Assembly: GCF_002797815.1 (NCBI RefSeq)
Contig: NZ_PGFJ01000001.1
Coordinates: forward strand, 372,001 to 436,000
Direction: 5' to 3'
Origin: Mucilaginibacter auburnensis
GTDB lineage: Bacteria > Bacteroidota > Bacteroidia > Sphingobacteriales > Sphingobacteriaceae
DNA length: 64,000 nt
Within the stretch, counting starts at the first letter, position 1. Every line of letters begins with the position of its first letter. The notes under the pieces were generated by a model, which saw nothing but the letters and a program-made list of their open reading frames with translations, searched no databases and was not told the DNA's origin. Positions 16,847-25,519 of this stretch are shown here, in pieces. The translations under genes and the position numbers were made by a program.

Positions 16847-18469
16847 TTATTTTATTTCGGAAATTGCCTCCTTTAGTTCATCCTTTTCAACCGGATATTT
16901 TTCTTTTAATCCTTCTTCAAGGCGCGTAGTAATTTGCTTTTCTTTCTGAAAATAGATCAGCCGTTGTATATCCCCTTTAACGTAAATGAAAGGGATGGTT
17001 GCTAATCCTTGTTTACCCGTTACTTTTACTATCACAACTTGTTTATTCAATTTTAACGGAGCCGAAATTTGACTTGGCCCGAGTCTTAAAATAGCGCCCA
17101 ATATTTGGGGGTCGTTATTTAATTCGCTCATCTTCACTTGTATCTCAACAGCTTTAGGTAATATATTGCCATTACTGCTGTTACTACTTACTGTTGACGC
17201 AATACCCCTTGCTTCTCTTTCTAAAACTGGTCGCCCCTGAAACGCGCTTTGCATGTCTTTGAACTTAAATAGCGATATACTTGCAGATTCAAAAGATCTG
17301 AAATTTTGAATATTTTTATGATAATAGTCTTCCATCTCTTTCCCGTTAACTGAAAGCTTTGGATAGACGTAATTTCTTTTGTAATGTTCAATGAATATAG
17401 TTTCCTTATTGTCTTTGCTGAATTGCTGATATTCAGGATAAACTTCCATATTCATCATTTTAGCTTCGGCAAACAGATACTGTTCAATTATAATATTGAG
17501 AAGTATTTTTTTTACACCATCGGGAGTAGTTAACGATCCGAAAAATACCGGTTGATTAGTTATAAATTCCCGTAAATCTGAAAGCAGGTAAGAAATACGT
17601 TTTCCGCCTAAATTATATTTCATGATAAGCAGATTGGGTTTTACACCGGGCCAATTTTTGTTTTGCTCATCAAAATTTGCTGCCAGTTCTTGAACAGCAT
17701 TGTTATAAATTTCAGGGTCAGCTACTTTAGTTATTCGCTTCTGGTTTTCCCACAGGTATTTTTGCTTTAAACCAAAAAGCACCTCTTGCCGGATGTTTGT
17801 ATTTTCCTGTTTATACGTATTTTTAACTATAGGTTTTGCTGACAGTACATGCGCCACCAAGTATCCACGCTCGGTTTCTAACGGACCTATAATTTGTCCT
17901 ACTTTAAGATTATTAATACTATCTGTATAGTAGCTAAGTGGGTAATACGGAAACTTTACACTGGCATTAAAAACTTTAGCCTCTGGTTTGGAACGCGCCT
18001 TAGCTTTTATAACGTTAAAATTATCTGACGATTTGTAGTATTTGTCTAATGAACTTTTATCGCTAAATAACACCACATCTAACAGATACTCCTGCGACCT
18101 GTTAAGATAGATACTCTTAATATAGTTGTCTGTTAGCTCAAGTTTAGCTTTAACCTTTTTATTCCATACAAATCCATCTACCTCGGAAGCATAAGACCGG
18201 GAAGCATACTCAAAAAGTTTTTTTAAAGTAGCTAAGGTGTCGTACCTATTGTCCAACGCGAAAGCAATAATTCTGCCCTCCTCAATTAACTTTTCTTTTA
18301 AAGCCTGTTCGTTAAGAAATTTGTATTTATCTTTTTTTCGCTTTAACTCAAGTTCCGGCTTAGTAAGTTTATACTTACCTATTACCAAAACAATTTCATC
18401 ATGTTTATCAGTATTGCAGTTTGATAAGCAAAAGGCAATTAAAATTACCACTAAGAGTTTTATTTTCAT
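16847..18469 (-). CDS. Parvulin-type peptidyl-prolyl isomerase lipoprotein
   Basis: A 540-residue lipoprotein (MKIKLLVVILIAFCLSNC). The N-terminal half resembles SurA/PrsA-type chaperones: IGKYKLTKPELELKRKKDKYKFL, then a rotamase-like stretch SYYTDSINNLKVGQIIGPLETERGYLVAHVLS (about 180-211). A second, more degenerate rotamase-like region lies at about 375-480 (YHKNIQNF…LRLGPSQISAPLKLNKQVVIVKVTGKQ). The parvulin active-site residues could not be placed with confidence. Probably an outer-membrane or periplasmic folding factor. Codon use is AT-rich compared with neighbours. Confidence 0.75.
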   Translation of the reverse strand: MKIKLLVVILIAFCLSNCNTDKHDEIVLVIGKYKLTKPELELKRKKDKYKFLNEQALKEKLIEEGRIIAFALDNRYDTLATLKKLFEYASRSYASEVDGFVWNKKVKAKLELTDNYIKSIYLNRSQEYLLDVVLFSDKSSLDKYYKSSDNFNVIKAKARSKPEAKVFNASVKFPYYPLSYYTDSINNLKVGQIIGPLETERGYLVAHVLSAKPIVKNTYKQENTNIRQEVLFGLKQKYLWENQKRITKVADPEIYNNAVQELAANFDEQNKNWPGVKPNLLIMKYNLGGKRISYLLSDLREFITNQPVFFGSLTTPDGVKKILLNIIIEQYLFAEAKMMNMEVYPEYQQFSKDNKETIFIEHYKRNYVYPKLSVNGKEMEDYYHKNIQNFRSFESASISLFKFKDMQSAFQGRPVLEREARGIASTVSSNSSNGNILPKAVEIQVKMSELNNDPQILGAILRLGPSQISAPLKLNKQVVIVKVTGKQGLATIPFIYVKGDIQRLIYFQKEKQITTRLEEGLKEKYPVEKDELKEAISEIK

Positions 18470-18633
18470 ATGATAGGTTACAGGCAGCCTGTGTTAGCAG
18501 GAGACACATAATCAAATCTATAAAAATTATTAATTAAAATATATTACTAAAAATCAATTATTTGGGCAGGGTTTACCTATTTGTAATATTATGACGAAGT
18601 TTAAAAAGGAACCGAGAGAGATAATATAGAAAA

Positions 18634-18672
18634 TTTATATCTGACAACTTAAGAAATGTTGTCAGATATAAA
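18634..18672 (-). terminator. Long-stem terminator of the outer-membrane barrel gene
   Basis: A perfect 15-bp inverted repeat, TTTATATCTGACAAC / GTTGTCAGATATAAA, with a 9-base loop lies 8 bases after the stop codon at 18681; in the minus direction it is followed by TTTTC. The remaining 165 bases up to 18470 are AT-rich and hold no supported gene. Confidence 0.65.
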
Positions 18673-18680
18673 TCAGAAAA

Positions 18681-19376
18681 TTAGAATTTAAAGCCTAACC
18701 CAACCTGCCACACCTGGTTGCGGTAATCGGGCGTGTAAGTGTTGCCATAGCGGTCTGTGCCTTGCAAATTAATGGCATAACGGCCATGCAGATCAATTTT
18801 TCGGTTCAGATCAAAGCTGACACCAATAACACCATCCAAATAAGTTTTATGGCCGTTATTGTCTGCATCATAAGTTGACCGTTGGGTTACAACAAAACCG
18901 TCATCAAAAGTATTAGTAGTTGACATTAACCAGGAGAGCTGCGGACCTAACAAAATATTGAAATTGGGCGCTACCTTAAACTTAGCCAGCAAAGGCACAT
19001 CAATAAAATGGCTGCGTTGTGTAAATCGGCCATAGGTTGTACCTACAACATAACCTTTTTGCGAATACAATACCTCAGGCGCAAAAGCTATTTGCTGTAT
19101 AATAGGCAAATCGGCAAATAAACCCACGTTTAAACCTAATAAGCTACCCGTAGTGTAACCATAATCCCGGCTACTTACGCTGTTAGAAATATTGGCGCCA
19201 ATTTTAAAACCTATGCTGGGTTGTAACGGATTATAGTTACCGCGTTGCTGGTAGCGCGGAGCCGGTTGTGCATAGCGCGGCGGTGGAACACGTCTGGGTG
19301 GAGGGCCATATCTTCGCTGCGCCTCAGCGCCTAACGCCATCACCACTATGGCCGTTAAAAGGACAAATTTTTTCAT
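18681..19376 (-). CDS. PorT-family outer-membrane beta-barrel protein
   Basis: A 231-residue outer-membrane protein: signal peptide MKKFVLLTAIVVMALGAEAQ, a Pro/Arg/Tyr-rich linker (about 21-50, RRYGPPPRRVPPPRYAQP), then an eight-strand barrel in PorT/outer-membrane-like style (PSIGFKIGANISNSVSS, GLFADLPIIQQIAFAPEVLYSQKG, HFIDVPLLAKFKVAPNFNILLGPQLSWL, VSFDLNRKIDLHGRYAINL) ending VGLGFKF. PorT-like barrels are common small outer-membrane proteins of unknown role in Bacteroidetes. Confidence 0.82.
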   Translation of the reverse strand: MKKFVLLTAIVVMALGAEAQRRYGPPPRRVPPPRYAQPAPRYQQRGNYNPLQPSIGFKIGANISNSVSSRDYGYTTGSLLGLNVGLFADLPIIQQIAFAPEVLYSQKGYVVGTTYGRFTQRSHFIDVPLLAKFKVAPNFNILLGPQLSWLMSTTNTFDDGFVVTQRSTYDADNNGHKTYLDGVIGVSFDLNRKIDLHGRYAINLQGTDRYGNTYTPDYRNQVWQVGLGFKF

Positions 19377-19433
19377 AATCGTATTTGTTTAATACGATTT
19401 TAGAGGGAGGATGATAGGAAAGGTTTAATTCTT

Positions 19434-19502
19434 TAGTGATTAGTTGATTGGAGATTAGTTGAATAGTGATAAAACTAATCTCTAATCTCCAGTCACTAAT
19501 CT
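19434..19502. repeat. Imperfect inverted repeat of GATTAG units after nadA
   Basis: The left arm (GATTAGTTGATTGGAGATTAG) pairs with the right arm (CTAATCTCCAGTCACTAATC) over about 20 bases with few mismatches, and the right arm reaches into the nadA stop codon. TTAGTGATTAG-like short repeats recur inside it. It resembles dispersed repeats common between genes in this family, and it may double as a nadA terminator. Confidence 0.5.
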
Positions 19503-20493
19503 ACAACCCCAACCTTGCCGAGATCTCCAGCATTCTTTCAATAGGCAAAACTGCTTTTTCAATGATATGATCAGGAACAGTTATCTCGGGCATTTCATTT
19601 TTTATGCACAGGTATAACTTTTCCAAAGTGTTCCTTTTCATATGCGGACAATCATTGCAGGCACACTGGTTATTAGGTGGTGCAGGTATAAAAACTTTAT
19701 CAGGGTTTTCTTTCTGCATCTGGTGAATTATGCCCGGCTCGGTAGCTACAATGAACTCTTTTTCAGGGCTGTTAGTAGCATATTTCAATATACCGGTTGT
19801 GGACCCAATATAATCGGCCATTTTTAATATAACATCCTCGCATTCAGGATGAGCTAACAGTTTAGCACCCGGGTAACGCTCTTTTAAACGGGTTATTTTC
19901 TCCTGCGAAAATATCTCATGTACCATACAGGCACCATTCCATAGCACCAGGTCGCGACCGGTTTTTTTGGCTACGTAAGCGCCTAAGTTTTTATCCGGAC
20001 CAAAGATGATCTTCTGATCTTTTGGCAGGCTTTCTACAATTTGTACCGCGTTGCTTGAGGTACAAACTATATCGCTCAATGCTTTCAGTTCGGCCGTGCA
20101 GTTTACATAAGTTATCACCAGGTGATCAGGATATTGCTCCTTAAACTTTTTAAACAAATGCGGTGGGCAGCTGTCGGCCAGTGAGCACCCGGCCTTTAGG
20201 TCGGGTAATAAAACTTTTTTTGTTGGCGATAATATCTTGGCTGTTTCGGCCATGAAGTGTACACCGGCAAAAACAATAATGTCGGCATCGGTTTTTGCGG
20301 CTTGTTGCGATAGCCCCAAACTGTCGCCAATATAGTCTGCAATATCCTGTATGTCGCCATCCTGATAGTAATGAGCCAGTATAACAGCATTTTTTTCTTT
20401 TTTAAGTTTTTCAATTTCCGCAAAAAGGTCAAGCGTTGGATCTATGTACTCTTCAACGTAGCCTTTCAGATTTATTTCTTCGAAGGTATTCAT
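19501..20493 (-). CDS. nadA: Quinolinate synthase A
   Basis: A 330-residue [4Fe-4S] enzyme that condenses iminoaspartate with dihydroxyacetone phosphate to give quinolinate in NAD synthesis. Seen: [121 protein letters not shown] and [15 protein letters not shown], which supply the cluster cysteines. ATG at 20493 is preferred to a GTG at 20499. Divergent from nadB, the enzyme that makes its substrate. Confidence 0.96.
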   Translation of the reverse strand: MNTFEEINLKGYVEEYIDPTLDLFAEIEKLKKEKNAVILAHYYQDGDIQDIADYIGDSLGLSQQAAKTDADIIVFAGVHFMAETAKILSPTKKVLLPDLKAGCSLADSCPPHLFKKFKEQYPDHLVITYVNCTAELKALSDIVCTSSNAVQIVESLPKDQKIIFGPDKNLGAYVAKKTGRDLVLWNGACMVHEIFSQEKITRLKERYPGAKLLAHPECEDVILKMADYIGSTTGILKYATNSPEKEFIVATEPGIIHQMQKENPDKVFIPAPPNNQCACNDCPHMKRNTLEKLYLCIKNEMPEITVPDHIIEKAVLPIERMLEISARLGL

Positions 20494-20903
20494 TTCCACA
20501 ATTCAAGTAATAACAACTAATTATTTAAAATAAATTAAACTATTGTTATTAAGGTGTTAGTTATGTTTATAAATAGAACAGATATTTCTTTGAGGAATAT
20601 ATTACTAACCGGTTATTAACACATTTCCTCTGTTTTTTATGTTTTATTATGCTGATTGTAAGACAACTTTGTTAGTGCAACTTTAGTTTTAAAAAGATAT
20701 TTGTTAATATTTTCTGTTGTTGAAAAATGTTAGTTTCATTGCAACAGCTGCGCAAAAGTAGCTTAAAAATCATGGCGGATAAAGTCAAATTTTGGAGTTA
20801 TCCACCGTGTTATTATTTATTAAGAAATTACTTACACAAAATTAACATCTTTAAGGGCGAATATTAACAGAAGCACTATTTTTACACATATACTATATAT
20901 TTT
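20494..20903. other. nadA–nadB divergent promoter region
   Basis: A 410-base AT-rich gap between the two NAD-synthesis genes. It must hold both promoters, but no close match to TAnnTTTG in the right place was found; TATATTTT directly abuts the nadB ATG. A TTATCCACC (20798-20806) matches a DnaA box at 8 of 9 positions but is single. No gene is supported. Confidence 0.5.
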
Positions 20904-22496
20904 ATGACCAGATCTGTGGATTTCCTTGTTATAGGATCGGGCATTGCCGGTTTGAGTTTTGCACTAAAGGCTGCAAAGCATGGTAGCGTTCTGATAGTTA
21001 CAAAGGCAAACGAAGATGAATCTAACACTAAGTATGCCCAGGGTGGTGTTGCGGTAGTTGTGGATAAAAAAGAAGATTCTTTTGAAAAACACATAAATGA
21101 CACCCTGATTGCCGGTGATGGGCTGTGTGATAAAGAAGTTGTGGAAATTGTGGTAAAGGAAGGTCCGGACAGAATTAGAGAAATTATTGATTACGGAACC
21201 AACTTTGATAAAACTAATGATGGTATTTATGACCTGGCTAAAGAGGGTGGTCATTCTGAATTCAGGGTATTACATTATAAAGATATCACTGGTTTTGAGA
21301 TGGAGCGTGCCTTATTAGAACAGATCCATCAAAACGAGAATATAGAAATATTAACTCACCATTTTGCCCTTGAGCTGATAACGCAGCACCATTTAGGTCA
21401 GTTTGTTGACAAATCAAGTACTGATATTGAGTGCTATGGTATATATGCTTTAAACAATCAAACTAAAGAAGTTGATAAGATCTTATCAAAGGTCACAGTT
21501 ATGGCGTCGGGTGGTGCCGGCCACATTTATTCTATAACCACTAATCCAACCATAGCAACCGGTGATGGTATGGCCATGGTATATCGCGCTAAAGGTAAGG
21601 TACGTAATATGGAGTTTATTCAATTTCATCCTACTGCTTTGTATAATCCCGGTGAGTATCCGTCCTTTTTAATATCAGAGGCCGTACGTGGTTTTGGTGG
21701 CGTGTTGAAGCGCACCAATGGTGAGGAGTTTATGTATGAGTATGACTCACGCGGATCATTGGCTCCACGCGATATTGTGGCAAGAGCTATTGATGCCGAG
21801 ATAAAAAAATCGGGCGAAGACTATGTTTATCTGGATGTTCGTCATCGTAATAAACAGGATATATTAGCTCACTTCCCTAATATTTATGCCAAGTGTTTGG
21901 ATATAGGTATTGACATGACCAAGGATATGATACCTGTAGCGCCTGCGTGTCATTACATGTGTGGCGGTATTTTGGTTGACCACTTCGGGCGTTCATCAAT
22001 CAACCGTTTGTATGCCTGTGGCGAATGTTCATCAACCGGTTTACATGGCGCTAACCGTTTGGCTTCCAATTCATTATTAGAGGCTTTAGTATTTGCGCAT
22101 CGTATTTATACAGACGCTGTTAAAGATATAACCAGTAAAGTTATCCCTGATAATATACCTGATTGGGATGAAAAAGGTGTACAATTATCAAACGAAGATA
22201 TATTGGTTACTCACAACGTACGCGAAATGCAGAAACTGATGAGCGACTACGTAGGTATAGTTCGCTCTGATTTTCGTTTGGAAAGAGCCATGCGCCGTTT
22301 AGGTTTATTGTATGAAGAAACCGAAGATTTCTACAAAAAGACAAAGGTATCTGTTAAGCTTTGTGAACTGCGTAATTTGATCCAGGTATCGTACATCGTA
22401 GTAAAATCGGCCATGATGCGGAAGGAAAGCCGGGGATTGCATTATACTACAGATTATCCGGAGCATAAGGAGATTTTGGAAGATACGGTGTTTTAG
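20904..22496 (+). CDS. nadB: L-aspartate oxidase
   Basis: A 530-residue FAD enzyme that oxidises L-aspartate to iminoaspartate, the first step of NAD synthesis. Seen: DFLVIGSGIAGLSFALKAA (dinucleotide site), SNTKYAQGGVAVV, EGGHSEFRVLHYKDITGFEMERAL, ASGGAGHIYSITTNPTIATGDG, MEFIQFHPTALYNPGE, SEAVRGFGGVLK, SRGSLAPRDIVARAID, CHYMCGGILVD, LYACGECSSTGLHGANRLASNSLLEALVFA, and the helical C-terminal domain with RRLGLLYEETEDFY. Full length. It is divergent from nadA across 410 bases; tRNA-Gly lies 24 bases after its stop. Confidence 0.96.
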   Translation: MTRSVDFLVIGSGIAGLSFALKAAKHGSVLIVTKANEDESNTKYAQGGVAVVVDKKEDSFEKHINDTLIAGDGLCDKEVVEIVVKEGPDRIREIIDYGTNFDKTNDGIYDLAKEGGHSEFRVLHYKDITGFEMERALLEQIHQNENIEILTHHFALELITQHHLGQFVDKSSTDIECYGIYALNNQTKEVDKILSKVTVMASGGAGHIYSITTNPTIATGDGMAMVYRAKGKVRNMEFIQFHPTALYNPGEYPSFLISEAVRGFGGVLKRTNGEEFMYEYDSRGSLAPRDIVARAIDAEIKKSGEDYVYLDVRHRNKQDILAHFPNIYAKCLDIGIDMTKDMIPVAPACHYMCGGILVDHFGRSSINRLYACGECSSTGLHGANRLASNSLLEALVFAHRIYTDAVKDITSKVIPDNIPDWDEKGVQLSNEDILVTHNVREMQKLMSDYVGIVRSDFRLERAMRRLGLLYEETEDFYKKTKVSVKLCELRNLIQVSYIVVKSAMMRKESRGLHYTTDYPEHKEILEDTVF

Positions 22497-22519
22497 TAAA
22501 ATGTGTTAGTTAAAAACAG

Positions 22520-22592
22520 AGCGGAAAACGGGATTCGAACCCGCGGCCTTCAGTTTGGGAAACTGATGCTCTACCAGCTGAGCTATTTCCGC
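22520..22592 (-). tRNA. tRNA-Gly(CCC)
   Basis: A complete 73-base cloverleaf on the minus strand: acceptor GCGGAAA / TTTCCGC, D-arm GCTCAGCTGGTAGAGC, anticodon stem TCAGT / ACTGA with loop TTCCCAA (anticodon CCC), T-arm with TTCGAAT, discriminator T, no encoded CCA. Confidence 0.95.
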
Positions 22593-22651
22593 TTTTTATA
22601 CTAAAGTAGATAGGATTTAAGTTATTAGAAAATAATAATGTAAATTTGAGT

Positions 22652-22879
22652 ATGGTGCGCACTGTAGTAGTTCCGAGTAATAGTCATATACAATTAGATA
22701 TTCCAGCTGAGTATGTTGGGAAGGAAATTGAGATCACTTTTTTAGCGCTTGATGAATTGAAAAGGTCAGGGGCTAAGAAAACTATGGGTGATTTTTGGGC
22801 TGTTATGTCTGACGATACGAGTGATGCATTAAGGAAACATATTGAAGAAACTCGTGACGAATGGGAGCGAGGTATCTAA
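22652..22879 (+). CDS. Antitoxin of a VapBC-like pair
   Basis: A 75-residue protein starting at ATG 22652 (an upstream TTG at 22646 is less likely). The N-terminal half is a short beta-rich DNA-binding-type domain (VVVPSNSHIQLDIPAEYVGKE) like the AbrB/MraZ-type or small VapB antitoxins of Bacteroidetes; the C-terminal tail (DALRKHIEETRDEWERGI) would wrap the toxin. Its last 19 bases overlap the toxin gene in another frame, a typical antitoxin-toxin arrangement. Antitoxins of this type usually repress their own operon; no operator is visible. Confidence 0.78.
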   Translation: MVRTVVVPSNSHIQLDIPAEYVGKEIEITFLALDELKRSGAKKTMGDFWAVMSDDTSDALRKHIEETRDEWERGI

Positions 22880-23241
22880 TAGATTCTAATGTTATTATAG
22901 ATTTCCTCAATGGTATTTTACCTGCTAAAGGTAAAGACCTTCTTTTTTCCGCCGAGCCAATTATTTCAATTATAACTCAAATTGAAATTTCAGGTTATTC
23001 CGGGTTATCTGATGCTGATAAAATTAGAATAGATGAATTTATTGGCGCTGCTATAGTTTTTAATATAGATCAACCCGTTGAAATACAAACAATTTCAATC
23101 AGATCATCAAGAAAAATAAAGCTGCCTGATGCGTTAATTGCTGCTACTGCATTGCATTATGGTTTGACTTTGGTAACAAGAAATGTATCTGATTTTCAAA
23201 ATATAGCGGGATTAACTTTAATAAACCCCTACTCAATTTAA
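22861..23241 (+). CDS. vapC: PIN-domain ribonuclease toxin (VapC-like)
   Basis: A 126-residue PIN-domain protein; VapC toxins cleave tRNA or rRNA when freed from the antitoxin. The four acidic residues are present: Asp8 (YLIDSNVIIDFL), Glu42 (QIEISGYSG), Asp90 (IKLPDALIAATA) and Asp111 (NVSDFQNI). Starts with ATG 22861 inside the antitoxin gene. Only 5 bases separate it from the carbonic anhydrase-like gene, which may be co-transcribed. The pair sits directly after tRNA-Gly and is AT-rich, consistent with acquisition. Confidence 0.88.
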   Translation: MGARYLIDSNVIIDFLNGILPAKGKDLLFSAEPIISIITQIEISGYSGLSDADKIRIDEFIGAAIVFNIDQPVEIQTISIRSSRKIKLPDALIAATALHYGLTLVTRNVSDFQNIAGLTLINPYSI

Positions 23242-23246
23242 TATCT

Positions 23247-23765
23247 ATGCCTCCTTTAATCCTGCCTGTAAAAGATAAAGCTCCTGCATGGGGTAACAAT
23301 TGTTTTATTGCCGATAACGCCACCATAGTTGGCGATGTACAAATGGGCGACAAATGCTCTGTTTGGTTTAATGCGGTTATTCGTGGTGATGTTAACTACA
23401 TCAAAATAGGTAATAATACCAATATACAGGACGGCGTAGTAATACATGGCACTTATTTAAAAGCGCCTACCAACATAGGTAATTATGTATCAATTGGCCA
23501 CAACGCTTTGGTACACGGCTGCACTTTAAAAGATCATTCATTAGTGGGTATGGGGGCTATTGTAATGGATGGTGCTGTTGTAGAGGAATATGTTATAATA
23601 GGCGCAGGTTCTGTAGTATTAGAGAGAACTACTTGCGAATCAGGCTTTTTATATGCCGGGTCTCCTGCCAAAAAAATAAAGCCTTTAACTGATGAGCATA
23701 AGGCTTTACTGGATAAACTTCCTGATAATTATATTTTATACTCCAGCTGGTTTACGGAGCAATAG
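23247..23765 (+). CDS. Gamma-class carbonic anhydrase family hexapeptide protein
   Basis: A 172-residue left-handed beta-helix protein of the gamma carbonic anhydrase/YrdA-PaaY family. The hexapeptide repeats are plain (ATIVGDVQMGDKCSVWFNAVIRGD, IGNNTNIQDGVVIHG, IGNYVSIGHNALVHGC), and three His residues (IHG, GHN and VHG) fit the zinc ligands. The C-terminal helix (HKALLDKLPDNYILY) is usual. Catalytic activity of this subgroup is often unproven. It follows vapC by 5 bases; its last 14 bases overlap the convergent lipoprotein gene. Confidence 0.9.
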   Translation: MPPLILPVKDKAPAWGNNCFIADNATIVGDVQMGDKCSVWFNAVIRGDVNYIKIGNNTNIQDGVVIHGTYLKAPTNIGNYVSIGHNALVHGCTLKDHSLVGMGAIVMDGAVVEEYVIIGAGSVVLERTTCESGFLYAGSPAKKIKPLTDEHKALLDKLPDNYILYSSWFTEQ

Positions 23766-25404
23766 GTGGCTCGGGCGGTATTTGAATAGTTTGCTCGTCA
23801 GACCAATTAGGCCTTATGGTATAAATGGTAGGATTTAACCAAACATTTTCAGGCTGGGTTTTTCTTGATACGCTTCCGGTGTCCCACTTACCATTCTTAT
23901 TGGCATCGTATGATACTCTTAACTGGTATTTCCCTGCTAAAAGCATTTTATAAACTATAGCGGTATTCCGTGTGATCCTTTGGGTGCGCACAACGTTTTT
24001 TTGGTCGGTGCTTGCTGTAAGTAATTCTATTATATAACTTTTGCCGGTATCGGGTACAGCTATACGCATGGTAAGCTCGCTGTAGTTTTCAGCGTTATCT
24101 AAGCTGAATATTTTTTGCGTACGCTTTAATTTATCGCCAAATATGTCAACTAACGAACCTTCATTAAAAGTTAAGGTATACTTAGCTTTTGGTTTAAAGC
24201 GGTATTTTAAAATCAGTCGTTTTTGCGTACTTGTATCGCGTTGTAACTGGAAATTAACTTTTGCCGAGTCTTCCATTAATGTCATGGCCGATTGCGTATA
24301 CGTATCAATAGGCATGTTGCCGGTTATAATTAAGTCGGTGCCAGGCTTAATTGTACCGTTTGGAGTAATGTTATATCCCAAAGTAAAGTTTCTTTGATAC
24401 GTCTCTTTTCTTCCTTTCTTGAAAGTTAAGGTATCAAAAGGTTTACCGGCCTCATATAAAGCTAATTTCAGTGAGTCAAAATCCATGTTTTTCGAATATA
24501 CATGGATCGAATCAGCTGTTTTATTGATTTCAACCACTTTCTGCACATCCAGAGCTTCCGGGGATAGGATCTTTACGGATGGACGATTCAATGGCCTGTT
24601 GGTGCTAACAAACATAGCACCGGCAGGATCAAAAGCCCTGTTAGGGTAGCGCAATTTATCAGGAACCTCTTTAAATAAGGTAAGCTTAATGCCTGTAGTA
24701 TCTTTGGTTAGCCTGATAGGATTAGCCTTAAATGCAACCAGCTCGCCATCGTTGTTATAGATCTTATCGCCACTTTGTTCTTTTAAAGCGTATATCCGGT
24801 AGTTGTCTGCTTTAAGGTTACTGAATTTAAAGTTGCCTGCAGTGTCAGTTGTAGTAAACAAAGCAGGTTTCTTTTTCCCAAACAGTAGCGAATCCTGCTG
24901 AAGGTTGAACAGCATCACTGTAGCTTCCTTTTCTATAGTTTGGGTAATGGCATTGAAAACGTTACCGCTTATAGTTAATGAATCTATTGATGGTCCCGTA
25001 GAAAAAACATAAGTAAAATTTTTTACCTGGTTTCCTTCGTTAACGTCAACAATGGCTTTACCAAAATTAATAACGTAAGTTGTATTTTTCTGAAGCGTGT
25101 CCTTCAATTCTATCTGCAGCGTTTTCTGTTTCACCGTGAACTCCGGCAATCGCTCCTGAGCGGGCGAGATACTTATTTCCTGGTATTGATTATTAAGCTT
25201 AAAATATTCGTCAAAAGTCAGTTCAATTTTTTTACCGGTAAAATTTCTGGTTTGATCTTTCGGTACGGCCAGCAATAATTTGGGCGCTTCCTTATCGCGA
25301 GGGCCGCCTTGCGGCTTTTGTTGAACCGCGCAACCCGAAAGTGCGAATAATGCCAAAATTAAAGGCTTAAAAAGTCCGAAAAATTGTGATTTTGCGTTTG
25401 ACAT
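23752..25404 (-). CDS. Ig-like domain lipoprotein
   Basis: A 550-residue lipoprotein (lipobox LSGC, about 24). Residues about 40-140 form a Big_5/SbsA-type Ig-like domain (KLLLAVPKDQTRNFTGKKIELTFDEYFKL, YVINFGKAIVDVNEGN). A second beta-sandwich (about 145-225) follows: DSLTISGNVFNAITQTIEKEATVMLF…NFKFSNLKADNYRIYALK, a carboxypeptidase-regulatory-like fold. The rest is strand-rich. Conserved through the Bacteroidetes with unknown role, probably at the cell surface. Tail-to-tail overlap with the carbonic anhydrase-like gene (14 bases). Confidence 0.8.
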   Translation of the reverse strand: MSNAKSQFFGLFKPLILALFALSGCAVQQKPQGGPRDKEAPKLLLAVPKDQTRNFTGKKIELTFDEYFKLNNQYQEISISPAQERLPEFTVKQKTLQIELKDTLQKNTTYVINFGKAIVDVNEGNQVKNFTYVFSTGPSIDSLTISGNVFNAITQTIEKEATVMLFNLQQDSLLFGKKKPALFTTTDTAGNFKFSNLKADNYRIYALKEQSGDKIYNNDGELVAFKANPIRLTKDTTGIKLTLFKEVPDKLRYPNRAFDPAGAMFVSTNRPLNRPSVKILSPEALDVQKVVEINKTADSIHVYSKNMDFDSLKLALYEAGKPFDTLTFKKGRKETYQRNFTLGYNITPNGTIKPGTDLIITGNMPIDTYTQSAMTLMEDSAKVNFQLQRDTSTQKRLILKYRFKPKAKYTLTFNEGSLVDIFGDKLKRTQKIFSLDNAENYSELTMRIAVPDTGKSYIIELLTASTDQKNVVRTQRITRNTAIVYKMLLAGKYQLRVSYDANKNGKWDTGSVSRKTQPENVWLNPTIYTIRPNWSDEQTIQIPPEPPIAP

Positions 25405-25519
25405 TATTTTTAAGCTATATGAGCCACTTTTTACTTTTCATGAAGGTTATCACTAAAATTCAGAGAAAATGGTTTATAAACGATATTTTATAAATATTTG
25501 ATTTACAATGGTTTATCCA

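Noticed and set aside
20798..20806. DnaA box and possible oriC in the nadA–nadB gap
   Set aside because: Only one imperfect box (TTATCCACC) was seen, with no cluster and no AT-rich repeat unit of an origin.
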